From Stromatinia cepivora (taxonomy: Eukaryota > Ascomycota > Leotiomycetes > Helotiales > Sclerotiniaceae), in NCBI GenBank assembly GCA_014898415.1, contig RCTD01000003.1, positions 1,364,001-1,428,000 on the forward strand: a DNA stretch of 64,000 nt, read 5' to 3'. Positions 10,613-22,200 of the stretch are shown piece after piece. How positions within the stretch are numbered: position 1 is the stretch's first letter; each line of letters starts with the position of its first letter. The translations under genes were made by a program, and so were the position numbers. Under the pieces are notes generated by a model. The model saw nothing but the letters and a program-made list of their open reading frames with translations, had not been told where the DNA came from and did not search any database.

Positions 10613-13599
10613 CAAACTACCATTAGGTTTTTTAACAAATAGAATAGATACAATATAAAAGACTTGATTAGATTCAATGAAACTTTTACTAAGATTATCT
10701 ATAATATATTCTTTAACGATTTCCAATTATTCCAGGGATATCTTGTAAAATGGATTATAATATAAAATTTATTCTTCTTCATTTTTCAATATAATTTTAT
10801 AATTATAAAATCGATTAGGAAGCAAGATATTTGATTCATACTTGGAAAAGGCTTAATGATATTATCGATATTCAAATGATATTTCAGATTCTGAATCGAT
10901 TTCGATCAATACTCGATCGAGTTTCTTTCGAACTTTTATATTCTTGAATTCAATCAAAACAACCAATACTTTCTCTTTTATATATTATTTGTTTTATTGA
11001 GAATCTATTATATCATCAAATTCTTTCAAAATAATAATAAAGAATTCAATTTGTTTATCTTTTTTGTATTCTAATTGAAATTTATTAGATTTGAATATAT
11101 ATAGATCGAGGATTTTAGACGATATATAAAGGAGGTATTTGTAAATCTATAATGGTAATATAGTTGATTAAAAAGGAAATGGATTGAATTTGAAAGGAAT
11201 CGGGATTTCTTCTTTTTCAATAAGAATCTATATTATATTTATATTTGAAGATTCTTATTATATATCATTAATTATAATTGATCTACTTAATTATAAATCT
11301 CTTCGATTTCAATATTCTTTGAACTAATTATCTTATCGATCAATATCTTATTAGATTAATTAATCGATCTTTTATTTACAAAGAAATAATTAAATAACAA
11401 AAAGATCATTCGAATAAAAAATAATACAAAATCTCTCTTTAAATTATTCAAAATATCAATTAAAGTAATCAAATTTCATTTAAATCTTTAATAACCAAAA
11501 TCTACTTAAAATAATATTATAACTCCTTAATTCAATAATAAAAAAAAGAATAAAAGATTGTTTATAATCATCAATTATTAAATTAAAAAATATAAAATAA
11601 ATAATAACATAGTTTTGTATACTATTATATTCTTTAACTTCAATTGAAATTTCAAACAATATAATTCTTAATTTAAATATAAAAAATAAACAAATAAAGA
11701 ATATAATATTAATAAAAACAAATCTATTTGTTTCAAAATTAATAAATACTTTTAATCGATAAATATAACCATTTTTCGAAAAATTATAAAAAGGGATGAA
11801 TATTTCTCCTTTTATAAATTTAATTAAATCAAGAAATGTTATATTCTATATAACATTTAAAATAAAAACAGAATCTAAATATTTGATTTTAAATGTTTTT
11901 CTTCTTCTAAATAGATATTCTATATAATTTCAATTATAGTTTCTAAACTGAAATCTTTTTCAGTATCCCAATATTCTTCGAATTCTTCTGTTTCTTTTTA
12001 TACTATTTCAATCTTATTGAAATTATTGATATAAGATATCAATATATATACTATTTCAGAAAAGGGAAAAGGCGATGAATGTTTGAAGTTCGAATAGTTA
12101 TTGGATGTAGCGGAGCTGATGTATCCAGGAGGGGTATTTCAGAATGGAAACGGTTTCAGGAATATAAAGATTCCAAAATTAGAGCTATTAAAGTTCTAAA
12201 AGAATTGTAAAGGATTTATAATAACTATTAATTTGTAAATAATTATAAAGGCTTCTCGACCAATATAATATTGATTTTGTTTTTATAATAAAATTTCGTT
12301 TTGATTTATTCTAATAAATATATTTATAAATTCTTTTATAATCTTGTAATCCTTAATAAATATTATTATCGTTCGCAAAAGAAAATCGGAAATCTTCCAT
12401 TCGAAATCCTTGAATAGGATTTTATCATTAATAATCTCCATTTGAGTAATAAATAATCTGAACTTCTTATATTATTCTAGGAAATTGTTATATCGAATTG
12501 TATTAGATATAATCTATATCTTATATTGAAAGTAAGCATTATCGATTTCGATCAAATTCCAATAAATCGTTATAAACTATTCGATGAATTCGAATACCAT
12601 AAATCAAGGCACTTATATATAAAAAATATAACAATATACTTGTACTTCCGATTCGATTTGGTTGATTATATATACACAATATTGCGTTTTATTCTTAAAT
12701 AATATAATATATAGCTCGAATTGTTCTATAATTAATAATTATTATAAACTAATTTTAGATTTAATATTATCGTTAAGTTTAGTAATAAGATTTGTAGATT
12801 TTGGTATATATATATCTTACTACGAATTGTAATTAATATAAGAATACAATTTTGATCAATTAAATCGGTTTTTTGAGTAAAGGGACCCCTGATTATTAGA
12901 TAAATCATCATTTCCTAAAAGGAAAAGAGAACCATTAAAGAGCCCTAAATAATTAAATCGTTTAATCAAAGTTTTCTTCCTTTGATTTCGGGATCTTTGA
13001 ATTTACTTGAATAAAGATCCTTGGATTTCGATTAAAAGAATAAAGAGAGTCCTAAATACTACTATTGATCTAGATACCTATATAAATATCATTTGGGACT
13101 CAAAAAGAAATTGCACTATTATAAAACTCATCATCATTATAACTTTCAATTATCGATTCTCCTCTTTCAAATTCATAACCATTATATAAAGATCTTATAA
13201 TTATAATAATGATTTAAAAGGAATAATTGAATTATTAAAAACATCAACTTTATACATTGGAATCTTTTCTTTATCAATTTTCTTTTTTTTAATAATAACA
13301 TTATCCAATCCTATATTTATATTTTCTTCGAAGGATTATTGAAATAATTAAGAAAAAGGAAAGGATTCCTTAAAATATATTTTCGAAGATTCGAAATATA
13401 CAAAAGAAGGAATTCGTTGCATTATAAAAGTGATGGTATACTTTTAAAAATATTTATATCTTCATCGATTAAATCGAAATAGATCTTCTTCCTTTAGATA
13501 TAACATTTATAAAAGTTTATCTAAAAAGATATTATTAAAATAAAGTATTATTTAAAAGATCATTAAATAACCGGACATTTATAAATAAATTATAGATAA

Positions 13600-13881
13600 T
13601 ATAATGTATAAGAACTATAATAAAACTGAATAAACAGGGTTAATTATATTCCTTAAAATCTATAACTGAAGAATTATGACTTATAAAAAACAACTAAATA
13701 TATATACATAAATACTTATTCATAAACTATAGGGCTATACATATATATTATTAGGATCACTATTCTACTATACTAAATCATATGAATCGTAATATATATA
13801 CATAGACGATCAGCTCATTAATTGATATAAAAGATAAAAGATATCACGTAGTTAGCCTCCTGTGGTTCACGATTCGTAACA
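13600..13881 (-). repeat. 5' LTR of Gypsy-1
   Basis: This is the mate of 5140-5421. Here the outer end (GGTTCACGATTCGTAACA) is preserved and the inner end is mutated (TATAATGTATAAG where the mate has TGTGACGCACAAG). Confidence 0.92.
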
Positions 13882-14876
13882 ATTGCAATATTAGGAAATA
13901 TCTCATATAATTTCATTTTTAAAACCTATTAAATATATTCAATAGGATTAAAATCAAAAGAATAAAAAAATCAATTCTTCAATATTGGGATCCCTTTCTT
14001 TTGAAACTAATCCTATATTTTATAAATATAATAAATAGAAGTATTATTCTATATAAATTCATACTCTGGATTCAATCTTTTAAAAATAGAATCTATTTCA
14101 ATATCAAGGATCTCAAAATCTTTATTCATTATATATAGATTGCTTTTCCTAAAATCTTAAAAATTCTTTCAAATTATAACCTTTATATTCTTATTCATAT
14201 TATATATTTGAATTATTCTAGGTTTCCATTTCTGAATGAGAATGTGGAAATATCATTCTTTTCTTTTACCCCGCCTCTATTCTATAAAGCATTTATTGCT
14301 CTATATAACTAATCCCTATTCCTTTATTATCAATCTCTTATATATTAAGCATTATATAAGTCATTTAAATATATATATCTGAATAAGTTCCGGTTGCTTT
14401 TTATACTTTCAATTGATGATTCTATAGACCTTCAAAATCTTCTTAATAATAAAAATATTACATTTAAAATCTATAATTGTTTTTATTTATATATAAATTG
14501 ATTTTAAATATAATCGAATATATTGAATTAATATACATTTTTTTTTCTATATAAAATCTAATTCGAAAAATACAAAATAGATTTATTTCTTTATTATATA
14601 ATATATTTTATTATAAAATATAACGAACAATTTGTACTTTGAGATTAAGATCAATTGCGATATAATAAGGACTAAAGTCATTAAAAGCTTTACTAATAAT
14701 TTTGCTATATAAATATAGAATAAGATATTTAAAAGTTAACTCCTTTTCAATATTCAAGATTCTGAGAGTATATTGTAATACCATTGATAAATAAATAATA
14801 AAGAGAATTAAAATTCAATTCACGAAATTTACGCGTTTTTAAGGTTTTGGGGTAATATAAGTGCACGGTTACTGTA

Positions 14877-15168
14877 GATTTCACTATATAAATTTTCAGC
14901 TAATATGATGATATTATTGATTAAAGCCCTTGTTTATAGGAAGAATTAAAATTATTATTAATTTATTTATATTTTTGTTCTTTTGTATTTATTTTAAAAA
15001 TAAAAATATAGATATTGATAATAATAAAGGATTCTTTTATTTTGTTTTTTTTATTTTCGTTGTATTTGAAATTAAGTTTATTTAATTCTTTGAAATAAAA
15101 AGAAAAAAGAAAAAACGAAGATGAAAATAATAAAAAAAGAATAATAAAAAAGAAATTCAATTCAAAAA
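14877..15168. other. AT-rich gap, no gene seen
   Basis: Simple A/T-rich sequence between the end of mariner E1 and a solo LTR, with purine/pyrimidine runs around 15100-15150. No structure beyond that was recognised. Confidence 0.4.
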
Positions 15169-15390
15169 TGTTACGGTTGCTAGAAGGATATTACTAGTAA
15201 AACTAGAAAACTCTATAAGGAAATAGTTTTATTATTAGAGATAAATATACAATCAATAGTTTATTATTATTCCAATATCATTTTTTATTGAATTTAAAAG
15301 AAAAGAATTCTTTTAAATAGAAAAAGAATAATGAAAAGTTTTATTGTTGTTTTAAGACTAATTGATTCTTTATTATTTGTGACTCTTACA
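15169..15390 (+). repeat. Solo LTR (family TGTTACG...TTACA), internally deleted
   Basis: A 222-bp repeat running TGTTACGGTTGCTAGAAGG to GTGACTCTTACA, flanked by AAAAA on both sides (15164-15168 and 15391-15395). It is about 70 bp shorter than the other copies (291-292 bp) because a middle segment is missing. No internal retroelement sequence adjoins it. Confidence 0.75.
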
Positions 15391-15731
15391 AAAAATAGAT
15401 TTTCGAAAAATTTAAATATATTTTAAAAAACTTTTAATTTTAAATTTGAATATATTTCTATTTGTAAATTACAATATTTTCATTATTTTTGAATAAATTA
15501 AATTCTATTAAATTAATTACAAACAAGTACAGTCATTTTTTGGCGTGTCTTACAATACTTACCCCTTCAACCTCCGTAGAAGAGTATCAACGTTTGATGA
15601 GATTACAATTTCAAGGTATTGACCTAAGGTACAGGTAGGTGTTGTAGAAAATAAAATCTATCATTCTGTGTACCATCAAGTCTTAGGCGATATCGAGGTT
15701 CAATATCGCTCATGGTTAGTTTATATAATAG
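15391..15731. other. AT-rich spacer followed by a GC-richer relic island
   Basis: Bases 15391-15535 are plain AT-rich DNA. Bases 15536-15731 have ordinary composition, unlike everything around them. The inverted sequence of 15541-15597 matches 4470-4520, with the block TACGGAGGTTGAA shared exactly. The mariner copy E2 is inserted at its right edge, and 17115-17171 on the other side of E2 is also GC-richer. Confidence 0.5.
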
Positions 15732-15733
15732 TA

Positions 15734-17112
15734 CAGTAACCGTGCACTTATATTACCCCAAAACCTTAAAAACGCATAAATTTCACAAATTGAATTTCAA
15801 CTTTCTTTATTATTTATTCATCAATAGTATCACAATATATTCTCAAAACTTTAAATATTGAAAGAGAATTAGCTTTTAAATATCTTATTCTATATTTATA
15901 TAACAAAATTATTAGCAAAGCTTTTAATAATTTTAATCTTTATTATATCATAATTGATTTCAATCTCGAAATATAAATTGTTCGTTATATTCTATAATAA
16001 GATATATTATATAATAAAAGAATAAATCTATTTTATATTTCTCAAATTAAATTTTATATAGAAAAAAAAGAATATATATTAATTCGATATATTCGATTAT
16101 ATCCAAAATCAATTTATATATAAACAAAAACAATTATAAATCTTAAATATAATACCTTTACTATTAAGAAGATTTTGAAGGTTTATAAAATCATCAATTG
16201 GAAATATAAAAAACGGCCGGAATTTATCTAGGTATATACATTCAAGCGATTTGTATAGTATTTAATATATAAGGAATTGATAATAAAGGAATAGGGATTA
16301 ATTGTATAAAGCAATAAATATTTTGTAGAGTAGAAACAAAATAAAAAAGGAGAATAATGTTTTTATATTTCCATTCAAAAATGAGAATCTAGAATAATTC
16401 AAATATATAATATGAATAAGAATATAAAGATTATAATCTGAAAGGGTTTTTGGGATTTTGGGAAAAGCAATTTATATATAATGAATAAAGATTTTAAAAG
16501 TAAGAAATATAGATATAATACTAATTTATATCTCGAAATCTTCGATATTGAAATAAGCTCTATTTTTGAAAGATTGAATTTAAGGTATAAATTTATATAG
16601 GATAATATTTCTATTCATTATATTTATAAAATATAGGATTGATTTTAAAAAAAAAGGATTCCAATATTAAAGGATTAATCTTTTTATTTTCCTGATTTCA
16701 ATTTTATTGAATATATTTAGTGGGTTTTAAAAGTGAAATTATATGAAATATTTCTTGATATTATAATCGATAAAAACGAATTGGAATATATTAAATAAAA
16801 ATTAAAGAGTTATTTATAAATAATTTGGGATATATTAGATCAAGAATTATTCGATAAATTAGGAGCGAATATGTTTGATAAAATTGAAATCTATATTGTA
16901 ATAAAGAACTGGTATATAAAATATTGATTAATTGTAGAGCGATAAGGATTTGAATTTTTTTGGGGGAATAATATAGATATAAAACTTCAATATATTCAAA
17001 TTTTAGATTATAATAATTAATAGTTGATTTTATAATTAAATTGAAAAATAGATATTGAATATATAAAAAAACTGAAATTAGATTGTGGGGTAATATAAGT
17101 TGATTAGTACTG
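15734..17112 (+). mobile_element. Tc1/mariner-type DNA transposon E2
   Basis: An uninterrupted 1,379-bp copy flanked by TA (15732-15733 and 17113-17114). The ends are CAGTAACCGTGC on the left and, inverted, CAGTACTAATCA on the right; both continue into ACTTATATTACCCCA. It is the inverted partner of E1. Confidence 0.88.
16356..16927 (+). pseudogene. Mariner-type transposase of E2, decayed
   Basis: The plus strand carries the C-terminal catalytic part. The second catalytic aspartate sits in YKFI-stop-DNISIH (intact here), followed by RIPILKD and FIEYI with the catalytic glutamate, then WVLKVKLYE. The tail ends WYIKY with a stop at 16925-16927. The Asp-Glu spacing is again 35 residues. The first catalytic Asp was not located with confidence. 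In-frame stops fall at positions where the family has Trp or Gln. Confidence 0.7.
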
Positions 17113-17241
17113 TAGAAGTAACAAGTCTGTACTCTGAGTAATGAAACTTTAAAGTACGAGTGTCTACTTTTTGTAAGGGTCACGAATGACAAAGAATCAA
17201 TTAGTTTTAAAACAATAATAAAACTTTTCATTAATCTTTTT

Positions 17242-18918
17242 TGTGACGAACCCAACGAGCGTTTAGAGATCAACCTTAGAATTAAAAGCTACAGAGCTAA
17301 AGAGAGTATGCTACGAAGCTATATATATGATCGGCTCGAAGCTTAATACTGTATTAATCCGATTGGATATAATTATATGTATCTTGTAATATTATCTTTC
17401 CTTTCTGAAGAGTTTGTCCCGAATTCGTTTTAAATAAATGATTTAAATACAAAAATGATTATTAATCTTCTTTTGATAAAAATACTTAATATATAGATTA
17501 TATTATAGCCAATAAATATGTATCCATTATACTATATACTTTTTTCAAGCGATCTTCAAAATATCGGCCATTGATTATCTCTTCTAAATCTTTATCATTA
17601 TCGATTTCGGATTCAATAGTTAGTGTAATAATTGGAATAGGCTTTTATCGATCTCGGACTCCTTGATATGGATCTAATAGATAAATTTGTATTCAATAGG
17701 AAATACTTTTATATCGTATATATTTATTTTGTTTGTATAAAAGAGTTCTTTTAGAAAGGGAAAACTCGGGTATTTGTATATAGAGTAGAATCAAGGTATA
17801 ATCGGGTTTATTCGATTAGGTATCAAAAGGGTTAAGGGCATCAATAATATTAAGGTTGCTAATATCCATTGAATCGTGGTTTCGAGAATAGAATGGATTC
17901 TATAATATATGTGGGGCTCTAAGTTCATTAGAATAGAATGATGTAGGGAATCCATTCGTTGTATAAGCAGTTAGTTGTTGTATGATCTGAATAAAATCGG
18001 GATAAAAACGGGGAAGAGAAAGCTGTTAAAAAAGACGATTTCTAAGAATAGTATTGAATCCATTACGAAAGGTTGAGATCTTATTCGAATCAGGTTAATT
18101 CTGATTTTTGGTTTTGTAAAAAATCCTTTCGAATTTTGTAATATAGGTATATAGAGAATCGGTTCTTTGTTTGAAAGTGAATAGCTTGTTTTCGATTTCT
18201 TGAACTTTATTCGGATTATTGTAAATGTATATAAATTGATCTAGAATCGTTGTATAATCTAAAGGAATGTTTTGATCAAAAGAAGAAAGTTGAAATAATA
18301 TTATAATTTGTATATGAGATTTGAAATTGAGATAAATATAATAAAATTGAATTGTAGAATTGTTAATCATAGTATTGTTTATTTATAGTTTCATTTGAAT
18401 CGAGGGAAATTAAATATCGAACTTTTGAGAATTATTATTGAACTTTTCAGGATCAGGAAAAGAGGGTTTCGAATAAAAAAGAATATAAATAATAAAAGTA
18501 TATTTAAAAATCAGGAAATGTAAAAACAAGATTTCATTTTACTAATGAATCACTTCGTTATGAAGTTTTGCAATCGCAAGGTTTATCAAATCGTAATCTA
18601 TAGCTTAGAAATTAAAGGTAAAAAAAAAGATAATATTTTCAAATAGTATCAAGAAGATTTATATGCAGACGAGAGAGCAGAAACGATATATCTAGATAGG
18701 AGCAAGTAAAGTGTATATGAGTATATACAGATGTTATTTCATTTTTTATCTGGAAGAGCTTTTAATAATGTGACGAATCCAATGAGTGTTTACAGATCAA
18801 CCTTAGAATTAAAAGTTACAAAGCTAAAAAAAGTATGCTACGAAGCTATATATATGATCGACTCGAAGCTTAGTACTGTACTAGCCCGATCGGACGCGAT
18901 CACATGTATCTCGTAACA
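17242..18918 (-). mobile_element. Gag-only LTR element, family 1, copy 2
   Basis: A 1,677-bp element with 150-bp LTRs at 17242-17391 and 18769-18918, flanked by TTTTT on both sides. The outer ends are preserved (TGTGACGAACCCAACGAGCG on the left, ATCGGACGCGATCAC on the right). The corresponding inner ends are mutated (ATTGGATATAATTAT on the left, TGTGACGAATCCAATGAGTG on the right). It is oriented minus. Confidence 0.92.
17462..18560 (-). pseudogene. Gag-like protein of gag-only copy 2, decayed
   Basis: The best preserved part (18370-18095) reads STIQFYYIYLNFKSHIQ and then NNPNKVQEIENKLFTFKQ, ending YITKFERIFYK, a gag-like segment. The frame can be followed with interruptions to a stop at 17462-17464. 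No protease or reverse transcriptase follows before the LTR. Confidence 0.65.
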
Positions 18919-19145
18919 TTTTTTTATTTAAAAGAATTCTTTTCTTTTGAGTTTAATAAAAAATGATATCAAAACGATAATAAATTGTTAATTATATATT
19001 AGAATTTAATAAATATAAAGATTTTGCAAAGTTTTCTAATCGAACGATAATATATTATCGATTATATATTTGTCTTTAATAATAAAATTGTTTTTTTATA
19101 AAATTTTCTAATTTTATTAGTAATATCCTTTTAGCAATTATAATA

Positions 19146-19242
19146 GAATTTTTTCTTTGGAGTTTTGCTTCTGAGAAGTCTATGAATTATTAGTATATTG
19201 TAATTATAAGAAGCTGTCGATTAATTATATATTTATAATATA
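19146..19242. other. Short AT-rich gap, no gene
   Basis: Nothing recognised. The last five bases, ATATA, are the left copy of the Copia-A target duplication. Confidence 0.5.
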
Positions 19243-22200
19243 TATAAAAGTTTTGGTGCAGGAAATAGTAGTATTGTTGACTATATAGATTGAACTAAGG
19301 ATCTATATTTCTAATAGGAGTAGAATTGAGGTTATCCCCAAATATGGTCTATGCGCCATTGTGATCACGTGACCTCAATTCTAATCCTATGATGGCCTCA
19401 TTTCCAATACTCCCCTATTGAGAATATCCTATTCGATCCTCCTAAACTACTAATCCTAATATTTTCTTGAACCTTTCGAAAGTAATCTTTATACAAAACT
19501 TCGTTATTTCATCGACAATTATATTATATATATTGATATAACTAGTAACGATTTTCTTTTTTTTTGTTAAGTTTTTGATAAAATGATAATTGATATCTAT
19601 ATATTTGAATCGTTTATATAAATGTGAGTTCTTGATTAAAACTAAAGTATTCTGATTATCATCAAATATTTAAATTGTATTTCCATTCTTTTCAATATAA
19701 TTTGATCTGAATAAATCCTTAAGCATTTGTATAATCCATTTTCTTTATTTGATAAATATTGTTATTATAATATATTCTGATTTTGTATTGGAGATAACTA
19801 TAAATATTTGTTTCTTACTAATCCATGATATAGAGTCTTTATAGAATATCACAATTCCTTTTGAAATACTTTTCCGGTTATATTTGTTATTAATCTAATC
19901 TGTATTTATATATATCTTTATTGTATTATCAAATATATTATATTCTTTGTAAATATCAGATTATACTCCCTTTGATCCGAATTATAATTTCTATTTGATT
20001 ATTGATTATAGATATTATATTAAATTCTTTAAAGCTATAATATAATATTTTATTGGTTTTGCTATAAATTATAAAAGTCTTTCAATTAAGAATGCTATAT
20101 CTGATCGAATATATACTATTAAATAAATCACATTTCCTATTCATTGTTGATATTCATTTATATCTATCAGTTCATTATTATCAATTGTTAACCGGAAATA
20201 AATATAATCCACTATTAATAGTTTTTTGGTTTGATATTGTTTATATATAATACTATATTTGGTTAATATAACATTGAGATATTCTTTTTGATTTATAATT
20301 AATATATATACTTTTTTATCACAAATGATTTTAATATTTAGGATTTTATTAATCTCCTCTAGATTCTTGATATTAAAACAAGTTGATAGCTTTTCATCGA
20401 ACCAAATGATTTATAATGATATACACAATACAATAACAATATCATCGATATATACTAATAATATTATATCACAATCTTTGGATATATATAAATATAGATC
20501 TGCCAAACTTTGTATAAAGCTTATATCTAAAAGTTCTTTTTTCAATAGTAAACTCCAATCCCTTCTAATTTGCTTCAAACTATATAAACTTTATAGAATT
20601 TATAATATATATCCCTTTTCGACTTTGATATTTTAGGGTAATTCGAAATAAATCTTTTCCTTTAAATATAATTCAATAAAAGCGTTTTTGATATCGAAAT
20701 ATAAGCATTCCAAATTTTCCTTTACAATAATAATTAGGAATAATCTGAATATATCTAATCTCATTATTGATATAAATGTTTCATTATAATCTTTTCTTAA
20801 TATTTGATTAAACCCTCGAATCACTAATCTTGCTTTAAATCATTCTACCTTATTATTCTTGGTTTTAATTATAAATACCTATTTCATCAAAACCAGATTA
20901 CTTCCTTTAAAGAGTATATATTCTTTCTAAATATCATTTTGAATTAAAGATATAATTTCCTTTTGAATAATTTCCTTTCATTTCTCAAAATATTTTTGAT
21001 CCGATATTGCTTTCTTATAAATTCTTGGTATTTTGATTTCCAGAATTTCTTTGACCAGATATACTATATCTTTTGTATTATCTATATCTATCAATGAAAT
21101 TATGAAATCTAAAACGATTTTGTCTTTGATATAAAGATCTATTTTGTAAATGGTTAGAATTATAATCATAATATATTCTATATTTTCTTGAGTTTTGACT
21201 TATATAGATATTACAATCAATATCTTTATAATCTTGCTTTCCTATTCTTCTTTAGGATCTTATTCTATATCTCTTTTCTGTTTTCGTATTAGATATTTTG
21301 AGGATTCATCTTTAAGGTCTATTATATCCTTTTATTTAATCTCAAATAATTATAGATTTATTTTGCTTTCTGATTCTATTGAAATAGATTTATTAATAAA
21401 ATTTAAGATAATCTTAAATTTTACTTTTGGTATAGATTCAGGGTCTGTAAAAATTGACTTTTAGATTGGAACTTCTAGAATAATGGATTCAATATTTGAA
21501 GTATTCTTGGAAAAAGATTCTTGATTTGTTTTTTGAATATTGCTATCTTTATTTTCATTATATATTGATATTGATATATCTAATTTATCTGGTTTCAATT
21601 CGATAATTAGGGTGTTTAATATAATCATTGAATTCAATATAATATTTGCTGAAAAGAATATTTGGAACAAAGATGATATAGATATCATATTTGATATTAA
21701 AGATAGAAAAGATACTTTATTTACTATTAATTTATTATAAGATTTTCGATCTGGTTTTATATTCTTTGTTTTTTGTAAACTTGATTCACAATTTCTTAAT
21801 TTAAAATCCAAATCTTTTTTTCGATGAGATTCATCTATAATTACTTTGTTTGATCGAAATATATAATCTAATTTTGGAGAATATACTTTGATATATTTGT
21901 TTGTAACTTTTGAATATTCTAGAAATACATCGATTCTTGAAATATCCTGCAATTTATTGTATCTTTGTCCTTTCAGAATAATCTTGGGATTAATATAAAT
22001 ATAATATTTATTCCCCTAAACTTTGTATATCTCTATATCTGATATTATATTTATAAAAACTTCTATAAAGAATCAATCTATTCCATTTATATCAAAATCA
22101 ATATTAGTACAATTTCTGATATAAATATTGTACTTTACAATTTCATCCCAAAATTTTAATAATAATCCAGCTTTTTTTAACATTGCTTTTATATCTATTT

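Larger units (their letters stand above)
6369..13050 (-). pseudogene. Gypsy-1 gag-pol polyprotein, decayed
   Basis: The domain order on the minus strand is typical of Ty3/Gypsy: gag capsid-like sequence roughly 13050-12300, aspartic protease roughly 11750-11480, reverse transcriptase from about 10726 (FVKKPNGSL, broken here by the gag-only element and resuming as RFCINFRLLNS at about 8915), catalytic YLDDI at 8601-8612, and RNase H ending near 7840 (RPKKNN...DALIYR). The integrase carries a PQTDNQTEIYNQYLQ block near 6970-7000 and ends in a tail reading ELP-type MKIHPVFFLNRL at 6369-6563. The reverse transcriptase aspartates are intact in this copy, but stops are frequent throughout. It is not expected to make a functional protein. 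Confidence 0.85.
5140..13881 (-). mobile_element. LTR retrotransposon Gypsy-1 (Ty3/Gypsy), split by gag-only copy 1
   Basis: 282-bp LTRs lie at 5140-5421 and 13600-13881, flanked by the 5-bp duplication ATTGC (5135-5139 and 13882-13886). On the minus strand the LTR runs TGTTACGAATCG to GTGCGTCACA. Directly inside the left LTR the minus strand reads AGAGGGGGATAG, a polypurine tract, so the left LTR is the 3' LTR. Without the inserted element the length is about 7.05 kb, the same as Gypsy-2. The insertion interrupted the transposase of mariner E1. Confidence 0.92.
4975..14256 (-). pseudogene. Mariner-type transposase of E1, decayed and interrupted
   Basis: Similarity is readable on the minus strand from about 14256 to 13882 and, after the Gypsy-1 insertion, from 5139 to the stop at 4975-4977. 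Visible motifs are the FM-Q-D-N-type block around the second catalytic aspartate (here read as FI-stop-NN, the Asp codon changed to Asn), then GIPIL, and FNPIEYI carrying the catalytic glutamate. The tail resembles the AKGWYxKY ending of such proteins. Tryptophan and glutamine codons have become stops, which is typical of C-to-T mutation. Thirty-five residues separate the Asp position from the Glu. The N-terminal DNA-binding part is not recognisable, so the start is uncertain. Confidence 0.7.
4790..14874 (-). mobile_element. Tc1/mariner-type DNA transposon E1, split by Gypsy-1
   Basis: The element is flanked by TA at 4788-4789 and 14875-14876. Both ends begin CAGTA and share the inner block ACTTATATTACCCCA, giving imperfect inverted repeats of about 33 bp. 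Removing Gypsy-1 and one copy of its ATTGC duplication leaves about 1,338 bp, close to the 1,379 bp of the second copy at 15734-17112, which lies in opposite orientation. The transposase is on the minus strand. Confidence 0.85.
17172..19145 (-). repeat. Solo LTR (family TGTTACG...TTACA), split by gag-only copy 2
   Basis: The LTR reads on the minus strand. After removing the 1,677-bp insertion and one TTTTT, 292 bp remain, matching the 291 bp of the copy at 25237-25527. The plus strand begins TGTAAGGGTCACG and ends AGCAATTATAATA. The flanks (CTTTT on the left, GAATT on the right) do not match, so this copy may not mark a simple insertion. Confidence 0.7.

Noticed and set aside
15169..19145. 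A DNA transposon with 290-bp inverted termini (15169 to 19145)
   Set aside because: The same repeat elsewhere is a single copy with its own 5-bp duplication and TG...CA ends (25237-25527), so the inverted pair is two separate solo LTRs.
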